Shown piece by piece: positions 16,884-25,683 of a DNA stretch of 38,411 nucleotides. Position 1 is the first letter of the stretch. Each line of letters begins with the position of its first letter. Source of the stretch: an uncultured Acidimicrobiales bacterium (GTDB taxonomy: Bacteria; Actinomycetota; Acidimicrobiia; Acidimicrobiales; UBA10347); NCBI GenBank assembly GCA_938015575.1, contig CALLPT010000017.1, positions 1-38,411 on the forward strand, read 5' to 3'. The position numbers and the translations under genes are program-made. A model generated the notes under the pieces. The model did no database searches. It was not told where the DNA came from and saw nothing but the letters and a program-made list of their open reading frames with translations.

Positions 16884-18557
16884 CTAGAGCCGACCACCTC
16901 GAAGAAGACGACCGGGCAAGGCACCCGTGTGCTCGCCATTCTCAAAGGTGACTTCGCCTCGCTTGATGGTTGCCACATAGCCGGTCGCGTGCTGGACGAA
17001 CCGCCGACCCCCAGCAGGCAAATCGTCGATCATCTCCGGCGGGCTCAGCTCCAATGCATCGAAGTCGATGATGTTCACGTCGCCCAAGAAGCCTGGTGCA
17101 AGCAGTCCTCGATCATCCATGCCGTACAACAGCGCGGTATCGCGGGTCATCTTGTGCACGGTGAACTCGACCGGCAAGGTCTCGCCGCGGTCGCGGTCTC
17201 GCGACATGTAGCTGAGCATGTAGGTCGGCACGCTGGCGTCGCACAACACACCGCAATGGGCACCACCGTCGGATAGACCGAACACCGAGTTGTCCCGCAA
17301 GAGCGCCTCGCGCTGCTCATCGAGGTGGCCCGGATAGTTGCCGAGCAGGTACAGCAAGACCTGGCCATCGGCGAACGCATCCATCAGCGCCTCGCGCGGG
17401 TCGCAGCCCTTGGCATCGGCGATGCCTTGGAGCGAATCCTCAAACGTCGGTTCGTAGCTGAGGTCTGCCGGAAGCACATACATGCGATGCCAGGTGCGGC
17501 TGAACTTCGTCACCTCGGGATACGGGGCGTCACGCAAGTCGTCGGACAGCACCAACGCCCGGAACTCTGGGTCACGCAACCGCGCCCGCTGCTCGTCGAT
17601 CGACAAGTCGCGTATCTGCTTGTACGAGGCGAACTGGCGCATGGGGTTGAGCGTGCCCTCGAGGCTCAGCAGCAACGAAGCAGGCCGTGCCCCGACCTGG
17701 GGTCGCACATGGTGACCTTCGCCATTGAGCGCATCGGCCAACTCCCACAGGGCGGGCGCTGGGTCAGCATTGACCAACGCGGTCAACGGCCGCCCGGCAC
17801 GACGAGCAATGTGTTCGATCCAGGCCAGTTCCGCGGGCTCGTTCAGGTGGTCGGAAACAAGCTCGATCGTGCCGTGACCGGCTTCGCCCATGGCCTCGCC
17901 GAGGGCGATCAGCTCATCGGCCGAAGCGTGCGTTCCGGGGATGACTTCGCCCGACTTGTCGCGGTGGCCGTAGAAGCGGGACGTCGAAAATCCCATCGCA
18001 CCGTCGGCCATCGCCTGACGCGTCAGCTCGGCCATCGCGGCGATGTCTTCGGCCGTTGCATCGTCGTAGCACCGGTCCCCCATCACGTAGTGACGTAGCG
18101 GCACGTGCCCGATCTGGGTGCCGACGTCGACCGCGTATGGCGTGTCGATGGCGTCGAGGTACTCGCCGAAGCTCTCCCAGCCCCACGGAATGCCTTCGTG
18201 GAGCGCGGCACCGGGGATGTCCTCGACGCTCTCCATGATCTGGACCAACTCGTCTTCGGTCCCGGGGCGAACGGGGGCGAATCCCACGCCGCAGTTGCCG
18301 GCGACGATCGTCGTGACACCGTGCCAGCAGCTCGGCGTGACCAGCTTGTCCCAGCAGACCTGACCGTCGAAGTGGGTGTGGATGTCGACAAAGCCGGGCG
18401 TGACCAGATGACCGTGCGCGTCGATCTCGCGACGGCCCTCGCCCTCGACTACACCGACGGCGGTGATGATCCCATCGGTGATGGCAAGGTCCCCGTGAAA
18501 AGCGGGAGCGCCGCTGCCATCGACGATCCGGGCATTACGAATAATCAGGTCGTCCAT
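16884..18557 (-). CDS. N-acyl-D-amino-acid deacylase / amidohydrolase
   Basis: 557 residues, amidohydrolase superfamily. The N-terminal beta domain (IRNARIVDGSG) is followed by the metal-binding motif HTHFDGQ at 60-66, the long D-aminoacylase barrel with DGAMGFSTSRFYG, a late Asp/His block (LSDGGAHCGVLCD) and the closing VATIKRGEVTFENGEHTG. The family hydrolyses N-acyl-D-amino acids or similar cyclic and linear amides with zinc; the substrate is uncertain, as this 'amidohydrolase family' branch is broad. It is divergent from the enoyl-CoA hydratase operon (75-bp gap), which hints at a shared catabolic programme. Confidence 0.85.
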   Translation of the reverse strand: MDDLIIRNARIVDGSGAPAFHGDLAITDGIITAVGVVEGEGRREIDAHGHLVTPGFVDIHTHFDGQVCWDKLVTPSCWHGVTTIVAGNCGVGFAPVRPGTEDELVQIMESVEDIPGAALHEGIPWGWESFGEYLDAIDTPYAVDVGTQIGHVPLRHYVMGDRCYDDATAEDIAAMAELTRQAMADGAMGFSTSRFYGHRDKSGEVIPGTHASADELIALGEAMGEAGHGTIELVSDHLNEPAELAWIEHIARRAGRPLTALVNADPAPALWELADALNGEGHHVRPQVGARPASLLLSLEGTLNPMRQFASYKQIRDLSIDEQRARLRDPEFRALVLSDDLRDAPYPEVTKFSRTWHRMYVLPADLSYEPTFEDSLQGIADAKGCDPREALMDAFADGQVLLYLLGNYPGHLDEQREALLRDNSVFGLSDGGAHCGVLCDASVPTYMLSYMSRDRDRGETLPVEFTVHKMTRDTALLYGMDDRGLLAPGFLGDVNIIDFDALELSPPEMIDDLPAGGRRFVQHATGYVATIKRGEVTFENGEHTGALPGRLLRGGRL

Positions 18558-18632
18558 GCAACGACGCTAGATGGTTGCCGGCATCCCGTGGAACTTCGCG
18601 GTGCGCACCAAGCCCTGCGCCATGATGGAGCG

Positions 18633-19481
18633 ATGGCCCAGAACCCGCCTGAAACCGATGACCAGTCCGCCGTCCTGACCTCGCTCGAGGATCGGGTCGC
18701 CGTCATCACGCTGAACCGGCCCGAGGCCATGAACGCGTGGAACGGGGCGCTGTGTCGGGGCCTCGACGCTGCCCTGGAGTGGGCGCGCAGCGACGACGAC
18801 GTCGGCGCCGTGGTCATCACCGGCGCCGGCCGTGCCTACTGCGCGGGCGCCGATCTGAGCGCCGGAGGCGACACCTTCGGCGATCGAAGCACCGGCCGAG
18901 CCGACGATCAAGACGACACCGCCGCCCGGACACCGACCGTGCTTCCCTGGGACGTACCCAAACCCGTCATCGCAGCAATCAACGGTCACGCAGTCGGCGT
19001 CGGCGCGACCCACGCGCTGGCCTGCGACCTGCGCATCGCCGCGAACGAGGCCAAGATCGGCTTCGTCTTCAATCGCCGCGGCATGCTCCCCGAGCTCGGC
19101 TCTCACGCAGTGCTTCCTCGGGTCGTCGGCCTGTCGAATGCGTCGGACCTGCTGCTGAGCGGGCGCATCATCACCGGCGCAGAAGCTGCCGCCATGGGCC
19201 TGGTATCCGCCGCTGCCCCGGCTGACCAGGTGCTCGACCTGGCCCTCGAACGAGCCCGCGACATGGCCCGCAACAGTGCCCCCGTCTCGATGGCGATCAC
19301 GAAGCGCCTGTTGTGGCACAGCATGGGGCTCGACGAGATGCGCCACCTCGAAGAACCACTCTTCGACTGGGTCGCGAACCAGGCGGACGCGGTCGAAGGC
19401 GTCGAGAGCTTCATCGAGAAGCGGGCGCCGGAATGGACCCTGTCCGCAGCCGACGACTTCCCCGAGGACCTGTTCTCGTGA
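18633..19481 (+). CDS. enoyl-CoA hydratase/isomerase family protein
   Basis: 282 residues from the ATG at 18633, which has GGAG just upstream. Crotonase features: VAVITLNRPEAMNAWNG, the oxyanion-hole segment GAGRAYCAGADLS, and the second block INGHAVGVGATHALACDLRIA. The second acidic site is RRGMLPELGSHAVLPR, so the hydratase Glu is present in the PEL position. The C-terminal EGVESFIEKRAPEW is typical. It likely hydrates or isomerises enoyl-CoA. First gene of an operon: its TGA overlaps the GTG start of the LLM gene. Confidence 0.9.
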   Translation: MAQNPPETDDQSAVLTSLEDRVAVITLNRPEAMNAWNGALCRGLDAALEWARSDDDVGAVVITGAGRAYCAGADLSAGGDTFGDRSTGRADDQDDTAARTPTVLPWDVPKPVIAAINGHAVGVGATHALACDLRIAANEAKIGFVFNRRGMLPELGSHAVLPRVVGLSNASDLLLSGRIITGAEAAAMGLVSAAAPADQVLDLALERARDMARNSAPVSMAITKRLLWHSMGLDEMRHLEEPLFDWVANQADAVEGVESFIEKRAPEWTLSAADDFPEDLFS

Positions 19482-20497
19482 GCCTCGAAATTGGGCTGAT
19501 GACGCTCGGCGACCTCGTCGCCGACCCCCACACCAGCGACCGGATGACGGAGTCGGAGCGACACCGCCAGATCGTTGACCAGGCCATCGCCGCCGAGTCG
19601 CTCGGGTTCAGCTCGGTCCACCTGGGCGAGCACCACTTCAGCGATTACATGCTGTCGTCGCCACCGGTTGTGCTGAGCGCCATCGGCGAGCGGACCACGA
19701 CACTCGGATTGAGCACCGCGGTCACGCTCGCCGGCAACCTCGACCCGGTCCGCGTCGCCGAGGACTACGCCACCGTTGATGTCCTCCACGACGGCCGAGT
19801 CGAACTGGTCCTGGGTCGAGGCAACCTCTTCGTGCGCACCTACGAGGGGTTCGGCCAGCCCTTGGACACCGCTCGCGAGCGCTACGACGAATACGTGCCG
19901 CTGCTCGCCCGCCTGCTCCGAGAAGAAGACGTCACTTGGACGGGCACTTTTCGAGCGCCGCTGACCGGGCACACGACCCGGCCGCGTCCCGCTGGGGACA
20001 TGCCGATCTGGATCGGCGCTGCGTCGAAGGGTTCAGCCGAACTCGCTGCCGACTTGGGATGCAGCCTGATGCTTCCGAGCGTGTTCGGCCGCCCCGAGAT
20101 GTTCGCGCCCATCGCCGAGATCTATCGGGCCCGTTGGGAAGCGAACGGCAATGCGCCCGACGAGGCCAGAGTCGGCGCCTGCTGCCACATCCATGTCGGA
20201 CCAACGACCGCCGAGGCGAGGGCGACCTTTGAGCCTCACTACCGGGCGTACTGGGGTTTCGTCGGCGATCTGCTCGGGGGCGCCGGCATGTGGCCCGACT
20301 TCGACCTCGACGAACTGCTCGCCGGACCTGGCTTTTGTGGAAGCCCCGCCGAGGTCGTCGAAAAGATCGAGCACTGGCGCGAGTTCTTCGGACTCGACCG
20401 TCACCTGTGCATGTTCGACCTCGGCGGGATGGCAACCACCACAGTGATGGCATCGATCGAGCGGTTCGGCACCGAGGTACTGCCCCAGCTCGGCTAG
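19478..20497 (+). CDS. LLM-class flavin-dependent oxidoreductase
   Basis: 339 residues from a GTG coupled to the upstream stop (GTGA). Bacterial luciferase-like fold: LGFSSVHLGEHHFSDYMLSSPPVVLSAI near 46-73, TLGLSTAVTLAGNLDPVRVAEDYATVDVL, DGRVELVLGRGN and PIWIGAASKGSAELAADLG. These enzymes use FMNH2 (or F420, common in actinobacteria) to oxidise varied substrates. The substrate is not evident, and the operon setting with acyl-CoA enzymes suggests degradation of an organic acid or ester. Confidence 0.88.
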   Translation: MSLEIGLMTLGDLVADPHTSDRMTESERHRQIVDQAIAAESLGFSSVHLGEHHFSDYMLSSPPVVLSAIGERTTTLGLSTAVTLAGNLDPVRVAEDYATVDVLHDGRVELVLGRGNLFVRTYEGFGQPLDTARERYDEYVPLLARLLREEDVTWTGTFRAPLTGHTTRPRPAGDMPIWIGAASKGSAELAADLGCSLMLPSVFGRPEMFAPIAEIYRARWEANGNAPDEARVGACCHIHVGPTTAEARATFEPHYRAYWGFVGDLLGGAGMWPDFDLDELLAGPGFCGSPAEVVEKIEHWREFFGLDRHLCMFDLGGMATTTVMASIERFGTEVLPQLG

Positions 20498-20529
20498 CTC
20501 GTGGCACACCTCGTTTGGCTCCGAGACGA

Positions 20530-20541
20530 CTGACCGGTCAG
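20530..20541. promoter_or_regulatory. CTGACCGGTCAG palindrome before the acyl-CoA ligase gene
   Basis: A perfect 12-bp palindrome in the 53-bp gap between the LLM stop and the ligase ATG, ending nine bases before the ATG. The position would let a TetR/GntR-type protein or an RNA hairpin affect expression of the last operon gene. Confidence 0.4.
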
Positions 20542-20550
20542 CCTGGGGCG

Positions 20551-22167
20551 ATGGAGACGCCGTTCGACTTCGCCAACCTGCGCATGGGCGACCTGGCCGA
20601 CCGGGCAGCTCGCCAGTGGCCCGAACGACCGGCCGTCATATTCGTCGAGGACGAACGCACACACCGCGAGACATTCGCTGAGTTCGGCGCCAACGTCGAC
20701 ACGGTAGCCAAGGCGTTGATGGCGGCGGGCGTCGAGCGAGGCAACCACGTCGGGGTCTGGATGACCAACCGGCCTGCCTGGCTGCATTTGATGTGTGCCA
20801 TCGGCAAAGTTGGCGGCTGCCTCGTGCCGCTCAACACTCGGTACCGCAGCGACGACATGGCGTTCACCCTCATCAACGCCGAGTGCACGCACCTGGTCAC
20901 CGTCGACCAATCGGGGCCAATCAACTATGCCGAGCTGCTGCGCCAGGCCCTTCCTGAGATCGAAGCCGCCGGCCACCTGCGCTCCGTCGTGATGCTGGGT
21001 GAACCCTTCGACGGATCACTGCCGTGGCAGGAGTTCCTCGCGGCCGGTAGCGCCGTGACCGACGACCAGCTGGCAGCTCGTGCCAGCGCCGTCGATCCCG
21101 ATGCGTTGATGATGCTCGCCTACACCTCGGGCACGACCGGTCTGCCCAAGGGGGTCATGCATTCGCATCGGCCCATCAACAACATTCGCGAGCGTGCCCA
21201 GATTCTGGGCCACTCGATGAACGATGTGCACCTGAACTACCTGCCGCTGTTCCACATCTATGCGCTGTCCGAAATCTCGGTCACCGCGCTGTTGACCGGT
21301 GGCGCCCAGGTCTTGTTCGAGGCCTTCGATGCTGACGCGGCGCTCGACGCGGTGGAACAATTCGGGGCGACGGTGCTGCACGGTTTCGATAGCCATTGGA
21401 ACGATCTGTTGGTCGCCAACGAGCGTGCTTCCCGGGACCTGTCGTCGCTTCGTCTGGGAAGCTTGCCCGCGGGCATGGACTCGACGACACCGATCGCCGT
21501 GCGAAGCCAGTCGCTGTGCCCGACCATCAGCGGCTTCGGCATGAGCGAATGCTGGGCGTTCGTGTGCGTATCGAGCCCCAGCCACTCGCTTGAACAGCGC
21601 ACCGAAGCATCGGGCTACCCGATGGACGGCATCGAAATCCAGACCCGCAACCCCGACACCGGCGACGTGATCGCCGACGACACGCCAGGCCAACTCTTCA
21701 TCCGGGGCTACACGGTCACCCCGGGCTACTGGGCGAACCCCGAAGCGACCGCGACCACGCTCGACTCCAACGGTTGGCTCGACACCGGCGACATGGCCCG
21801 GTTGCGCCCCGACGGTCACCTGGTGTTCATGGGCCGCTACAAGGACATGCTCAAAGTCGGTGGCGAGAACATGTCGCCGGCCGAGGTCGAGGGGTATCTG
21901 CTCGACGTGCCCGGCGTTGCCGAAGCCGCCGTTGTCGCCTATCCCGACGAACGCCTGGCCGAGGTCCCCGTCGCCTACGTCGTGCGCAACAAAGACGCCG
22001 CGGACCTCGTCACCGAAGACGACTTGATCGAGCCACTCCGAGGTCGCATTGCCAGCTACAAGATTCCTCGGGCCGTCATTTTCATCGACGAGATGCCCAT
22101 GACGCCCTCGGGCAAGATCCGCAAGATCGAATTGCGAGCACGAGCCCTGCAAGATCTCGGCGCCTAA
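20551..22167 (+). CDS. AMP-binding acyl-CoA ligase
   Basis: 538 residues. ANL superfamily signatures: P-loop YTSGTTGLPKGVMHSH from 191, SGFGMSEC near 330, GWLDTGDMARLRPDGHLVFMGRYKDMLKVGGENMSPAEVE near 408-448, and the catalytic lysine in PSGKIRKIEL close to the C-terminus. It activates a carboxylic acid with ATP and CoA. The chain length cannot be read from sequence. It would supply CoA thioesters to the enoyl-CoA hydratase of the same operon. It ends four bases before the convergent methyltransferase stop. Confidence 0.92.
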   Translation: METPFDFANLRMGDLADRAARQWPERPAVIFVEDERTHRETFAEFGANVDTVAKALMAAGVERGNHVGVWMTNRPAWLHLMCAIGKVGGCLVPLNTRYRSDDMAFTLINAECTHLVTVDQSGPINYAELLRQALPEIEAAGHLRSVVMLGEPFDGSLPWQEFLAAGSAVTDDQLAARASAVDPDALMMLAYTSGTTGLPKGVMHSHRPINNIRERAQILGHSMNDVHLNYLPLFHIYALSEISVTALLTGGAQVLFEAFDADAALDAVEQFGATVLHGFDSHWNDLLVANERASRDLSSLRLGSLPAGMDSTTPIAVRSQSLCPTISGFGMSECWAFVCVSSPSHSLEQRTEASGYPMDGIEIQTRNPDTGDVIADDTPGQLFIRGYTVTPGYWANPEATATTLDSNGWLDTGDMARLRPDGHLVFMGRYKDMLKVGGENMSPAEVEGYLLDVPGVAEAAVVAYPDERLAEVPVAYVVRNKDAADLVTEDDLIEPLRGRIASYKIPRAVIFIDEMPMTPSGKIRKIELRARALQDLGA

Positions 22168-22171
22168 CGAG

Positions 22172-22804
22172 TCAGCCGCGTGTGGCCACGATCCACTGGT
22201 GGTCGAACGCCACGTCGTCTTCGAACTCCGAGACGATCTCGCTCGACTCGATCACAAAGCCCGCATCGCGCACGAGCCGCTCGTTCGTGTCGGCATCGAA
22301 ATGGCTCCAGAACATCGGCGCACCCATCCAGTCCTGCTGCCAATGCTCCTGTGTCGCTGCACCCATTGTGGCCACGAACAGACCGCCGGGTTTGAGCCAC
22401 GCGGCGATTCGCCCAAGGACGTCGGCATGCTCGGCTCGCGGCAGGTGGATCAGCATGAAGAACGCCGTCACCGCATCGAAGCCAGCGTGGGGAAGTTCGA
22501 CCGAAGCGACATCGCCGACGAGATAGTTCGGACCCGGTACTCGGTGTCGGGCCAGTTCGATCGAACGAGGCGAGATGTCAACCGCCGTCACATCGAAATG
22601 CTCGACGAAACGGGCGGTCACGTGTTCGCCGGTGCCACAGCCCAGGTCGAGAACCGCCGCTCCCGCGGGCAAGCGACCGATCACGATATCGGCGAAGCGG
22701 CGCTTGACTGGATCGCCATTTCGCTGACCCCAGCCCGCGTACGCCTCGGCAATCGCGTCGTAGCCATCGGCCACCAGACGCTTCGGATCGTCCGGGCGTT
22801 CCAT
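22172..22804 (-). CDS. class I SAM-dependent methyltransferase
   Basis: 210 residues. Motif I VLDLGCGTGEHVTARF near 51-66, the acidic end of strand 2 (VTAVDIS) and motif post-II VGDVASVELPHAGFDAVTAFFMLIHL mark a Rossmann methyltransferase of the Methyltransf_11/25 type. The substrate is unknown. It is the last gene of a leftward operon with the PP2C-type phosphatase and a small zinc-ribbon membrane protein, 12 bases downstream of the latter. Confidence 0.87.
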   Translation of the reverse strand: MERPDDPKRLVADGYDAIAEAYAGWGQRNGDPVKRRFADIVIGRLPAGAAVLDLGCGTGEHVTARFVEHFDVTAVDISPRSIELARHRVPGPNYLVGDVASVELPHAGFDAVTAFFMLIHLPRAEHADVLGRIAAWLKPGGLFVATMGAATQEHWQQDWMGAPMFWSHFDADTNERLVRDAGFVIESSEIVSEFEDDVAFDHQWIVATRG

Positions 22805-22816
22805 CGGTCCGGGTCG

Positions 22817-23053
22817 CTACAAGAGTGCCGCGACGCCCTGGATGACACGCCATCCCAGGTAGATCGCGGCTGCGGCAACCATGACCCAGAAATGCCAAGG
22901 AATCTTGGCCGCCTCTTGATGGGCGGCGGCGCGATCGGCGGCATCGACGGCAACGGCGCCATGATCGACCTGGGTGCGACAACGCGGGCACGTGCCATCA
23001 GGCATCAGCGCCCCGGGCGATCGCCACTTGTCGCAAGGTTCACACCACGGCAT
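22817..23053 (-). CDS. small zinc-ribbon membrane protein
   Basis: 78 residues. The N-terminal half has two CxxC knuckles (CEPC at 4-7, CPRC at 22-25), a likely zinc ribbon. The C-terminal half has one membrane helix (FWVMVAAAAIYLGWRVIQGVAAL, about 55-77). The ATG is 16 bases after the phosphatase stop, with GGAG upstream. The start was chosen at MPWCEPC because the longer frame runs into the phosphatase gene. Similar short 'zinc ribbon plus TM' proteins are common in actinobacteria; the role is unknown. It may partner the membrane-bound phosphatase. Confidence 0.75.
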   Translation of the reverse strand: MPWCEPCDKWRSPGALMPDGTCPRCRTQVDHGAVAVDAADRAAAHQEAAKIPWHFWVMVAAAAIYLGWRVIQGVAALL

Positions 23054-23069
23054 GTTGTCCGAGCTCCAC

Positions 23070-24167
23070 TTAGCTGCGCTTGATGACCAGGATGGCCACG
23101 TCGTCGTCGACCGGCCCCTCTGCGAAGTTGCGGGCCGCTTCGAGCAATGACTTGGCCAAGACATCGGGAGCCACGGTCGGGTCACGGCGGACGTGGGCGG
23201 CGATGCGATCCTCGCCGAACAGTTCGCTATCGCGTCGGGCTTCGACCAAGCCATCGGTGTAAAGCACCACCATGTCGCCGAGCTCCAATTCGAACTCGCG
23301 ACTGAAGTAGGTGCCCTTGGGATCGAGCATCAGCAACGCACCGGTCGCGCGCAGCGGTTGGACCTCGCGGTCGTGCCACAGAAGTCCAGGAGGGTGCCCG
23401 GCCGACGAGAAGCGGAGCGTGCCGGCGGCGGTATCAAAGACCACGACGACGAGCGAGATGAATTCTTCGCTTCGACCCGTTTGGCTCATCTGCTGGTTGA
23501 GCTCTTCGAGGGCTTGCGCCGGATCTCGGAACTGACGCAGGAACACCCGAAGCAGATACTTGGCCTGGAACGCGGTAATCGAGGACTCGATGCCCTTGCC
23601 GGCAACGTCGCCGATCACTCCGGCGACGCGGTGCTTGTCGATGCGGAAGACATCGAAGAAGTCGCCCGCCATGAGACCCGAACCCGCCTGGTAGACGCGT
23701 CCGACCTCGAAGTCGGTGATGTCAGGCAGCTCGTCGGGAGCCAGGCGGCCCGCCCATGCTTTGGGCGCCAAGTGCTCTTGTTCGATGACTTCTTCGGCCC
23801 GCTTCTCGATGCTCAAGCGTTGACGGGTCAGCGTGATTTCGTTACCCGTGGTGCGATACCAAGAGATGGCAACAATGGCCGGCAACAGCACGAGCAGGGC
23901 GAGCACCCCGGTGTTGGCCGTGGGGTTGCTCAGCGCCCACACCGAAAAGCCAATCGTGAGCACCGCATAGAGCACGACGTTGTGGAGCTCTTTGCGATAC
24001 CCCATTCGAGCCAGCTGGAGAGCGACGAAACTGTCCTGGCTATTGGCCGCAGCCTTGACGTCTTCTTCGATCCTTGCGATCAGCCCGAAACGCATGCGCG
24101 CCGAACGGGCCCACACCAGCGCGGCGACAGCACACGCAACAGCTGCGATCCCCAGGATGATTGACAT
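23070..24167 (-). CDS. membrane-bound SpoIIE/PP2C-type serine phosphatase
   Basis: 365 residues. Three hydrophobic segments (about 2-20, 64-80, 86-103), a coiled linker (112-135), then a PP2C SpoIIE domain with AGDFFDVF at 167-174, GDVAGKG at 186-192, SSAGHPPGLL, DMVVLYTDGLVEAR and the final DDDVAILVIK. The Asp residues that hold Mn/Mg are in place. Such enzymes dephosphorylate anti-anti-sigma factors of the SpoIIAA/RsbV type in partner-switching systems. No partner gene is nearby. The sensor part here is only the membrane segment, with no PAS/GAF domain. Confidence 0.9.
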   Translation of the reverse strand: MSIILGIAAVACAVAALVWARSARMRFGLIARIEEDVKAAANSQDSFVALQLARMGYRKELHNVVLYAVLTIGFSVWALSNPTANTGVLALLVLLPAIVAISWYRTTGNEITLTRQRLSIEKRAEEVIEQEHLAPKAWAGRLAPDELPDITDFEVGRVYQAGSGLMAGDFFDVFRIDKHRVAGVIGDVAGKGIESSITAFQAKYLLRVFLRQFRDPAQALEELNQQMSQTGRSEEFISLVVVVFDTAAGTLRFSSAGHPPGLLWHDREVQPLRATGALLMLDPKGTYFSREFELELGDMVVLYTDGLVEARRDSELFGEDRIAAHVRRDPTVAPDVLAKSLLEAARNFAEGPVDDDVAILVIKRS

Positions 24168-24288
24168 CTCTCGTCAGCGTACTCCTGATCGACGCATCGG
24201 GTCTGCTCTCGGACACCTGAACTGCGAACAAGCAATGAACAAACCGCCACGTAACGCGGCCGAGAGTTTCACCCCACGTGATAACGGA

Positions 24289-25683
24289 TCAGTCGGTGCG
24301 GCGGCGCACGCGGATTTTGATGGGCACGCTGCCCATATCAAAGGCCTCGCGCAGCGATCGTTCGAGGTACCGCAAATAGGTCGGCGGCAAGGTGCGGTTC
24401 GCGAACATCGTGAACGTCGGCGGATCGGTTGCGCCCTGGGTTGCGTAGAGGACGCGAGCCCCATGCGGGGCAGGCGTGGCCTGTTGGGCGGCGCGGATGA
24501 CCTTGTTGACCTCGCGCGTCGGCACTCGACGGTGATAGTCCGACACCGTGTTTTCGAGCACCGGCAGCAGCCGATGCACGCCTTTGCCGGTCAGCGCACT
24601 CATTTTCAGGACCGGCACATCGCCGATGAAGTGCAGCTTGCGTTCGACGGCGTCGTCGATGTCGCCACGCTGCTCCGTGTTGAGGAGCTCCCACTTGTTC
24701 AGGATGACCACGATGGGACAGCCGGCCGCGTCGATACGTTCGGCCAGACGCTGATCCTGGTGAGTGATACCGATCGTCGAGTCGATGACGAGCAGGGCAA
24801 TATCGCTCTTGTCGATCGAATTGAGGGCCCGGACCATCGAGTAATACTCGGTGTCCTCGTCGATACGGGCCTTGCGCCGCATACCCGCCGTGTCGACGAA
24901 ACGAACCTCGCCCATATCGGTCTCGATCACCGTGTCGATCGAGTCCCGAGTCGTGCCCGGCATGTCGTGGACTACGGCACGATCCTCGCCCACCAGTCGA
25001 TTGAAAAGGGTCGACTTGCCGACATTTGGGCGCCCCACGATCGAGATCGAGAGGTACGCGTCGTCGGGGTCGGTGACGACCGGCGGCGCGGAGTCGATTT
25101 CCTCGTCGGTCATCTCGGGGAGCAGGTCGACGATCGCGTCGAGCAGATCCCCGCAACCGTCACCGTGAATCGCCGTGACCGGCATCGGCTCGCCAAGGCC
25201 GAGTGACATGAGATCCCAGATCTGGTTCTTCAACCCGTCGTGGTCGACCTTGTTGGCCACGACGATCGTCGGGCCGGTGCGGCGACGCACGATGTCGGCC
25301 ACCTGGGCGTCTTCGCCGGTGACCCCCGCGGTCACATCAACGACGAGCAGCACAATGTCGGCCTCGTTGATGGCGACCTCGGATTGATCCGAAACCTTGG
25401 CGTCGAGCTCGCCATCTGCGGCTGACATCCATCCGCCGGTGTCGATCATCAAGAAGAATCGGCCGCGCCAATCCGCAACGACCTCTTTTCGGTCGCGGGT
25501 CACGCCCGGGCGTTCCTCGACAATCGCGATCCGGCGACCGACGATGCGGTTCAGCAGGGTCGATTTGCCGACGTTGGGTCGGCCGACAATGGCGACGGTC
25601 GGAAGCTGGTCGGTGGGCACGAGCTGCTGCTCGCCCTCGCCGAGGCTCTCGTAGTCCCCGATGGTGGGATCCTGATCGGTCAT
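24289..25683 (-). CDS. der: GTPase Der (EngA), ribosome assembly
   Basis: 464 residues. Two tandem GTPase domains, each with a complete P-loop (GRPNVGKST at 34-42 and 218-226), DTGG/DTAG and NKxD motifs, followed by a KH-like C-terminal domain ending VPIKIRVRRRTD. It acts in 50S subunit maturation. An N-terminal extension of about 28 acidic residues precedes domain 1, common in actinobacteria. Its start overlaps the stop of the DUF512 radical-SAM gene by four bases, so the two are co-translated. Confidence 0.97.
   Translation of the reverse strand: MTDQDPTIGDYESLGEGEQQLVPTDQLPTVAIVGRPNVGKSTLLNRIVGRRIAIVEERPGVTRDRKEVVADWRGRFFLMIDTGGWMSAADGELDAKVSDQSEVAINEADIVLLVVDVTAGVTGEDAQVADIVRRRTGPTIVVANKVDHDGLKNQIWDLMSLGLGEPMPVTAIHGDGCGDLLDAIVDLLPEMTDEEIDSAPPVVTDPDDAYLSISIVGRPNVGKSTLFNRLVGEDRAVVHDMPGTTRDSIDTVIETDMGEVRFVDTAGMRRKARIDEDTEYYSMVRALNSIDKSDIALLVIDSTIGITHQDQRLAERIDAAGCPIVVILNKWELLNTEQRGDIDDAVERKLHFIGDVPVLKMSALTGKGVHRLLPVLENTVSDYHRRVPTREVNKVIRAAQQATPAPHGARVLYATQGATDPPTFTMFANRTLPPTYLRYLERSLREAFDMGSVPIKIRVRRRTD

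Noticed and set aside
21016-22152. 378-residue minus-strand frame opposite the acyl-CoA ligase
   Set aside because: Antisense shadow with no recognisable domain; the ligase motifs are complete on the plus strand.
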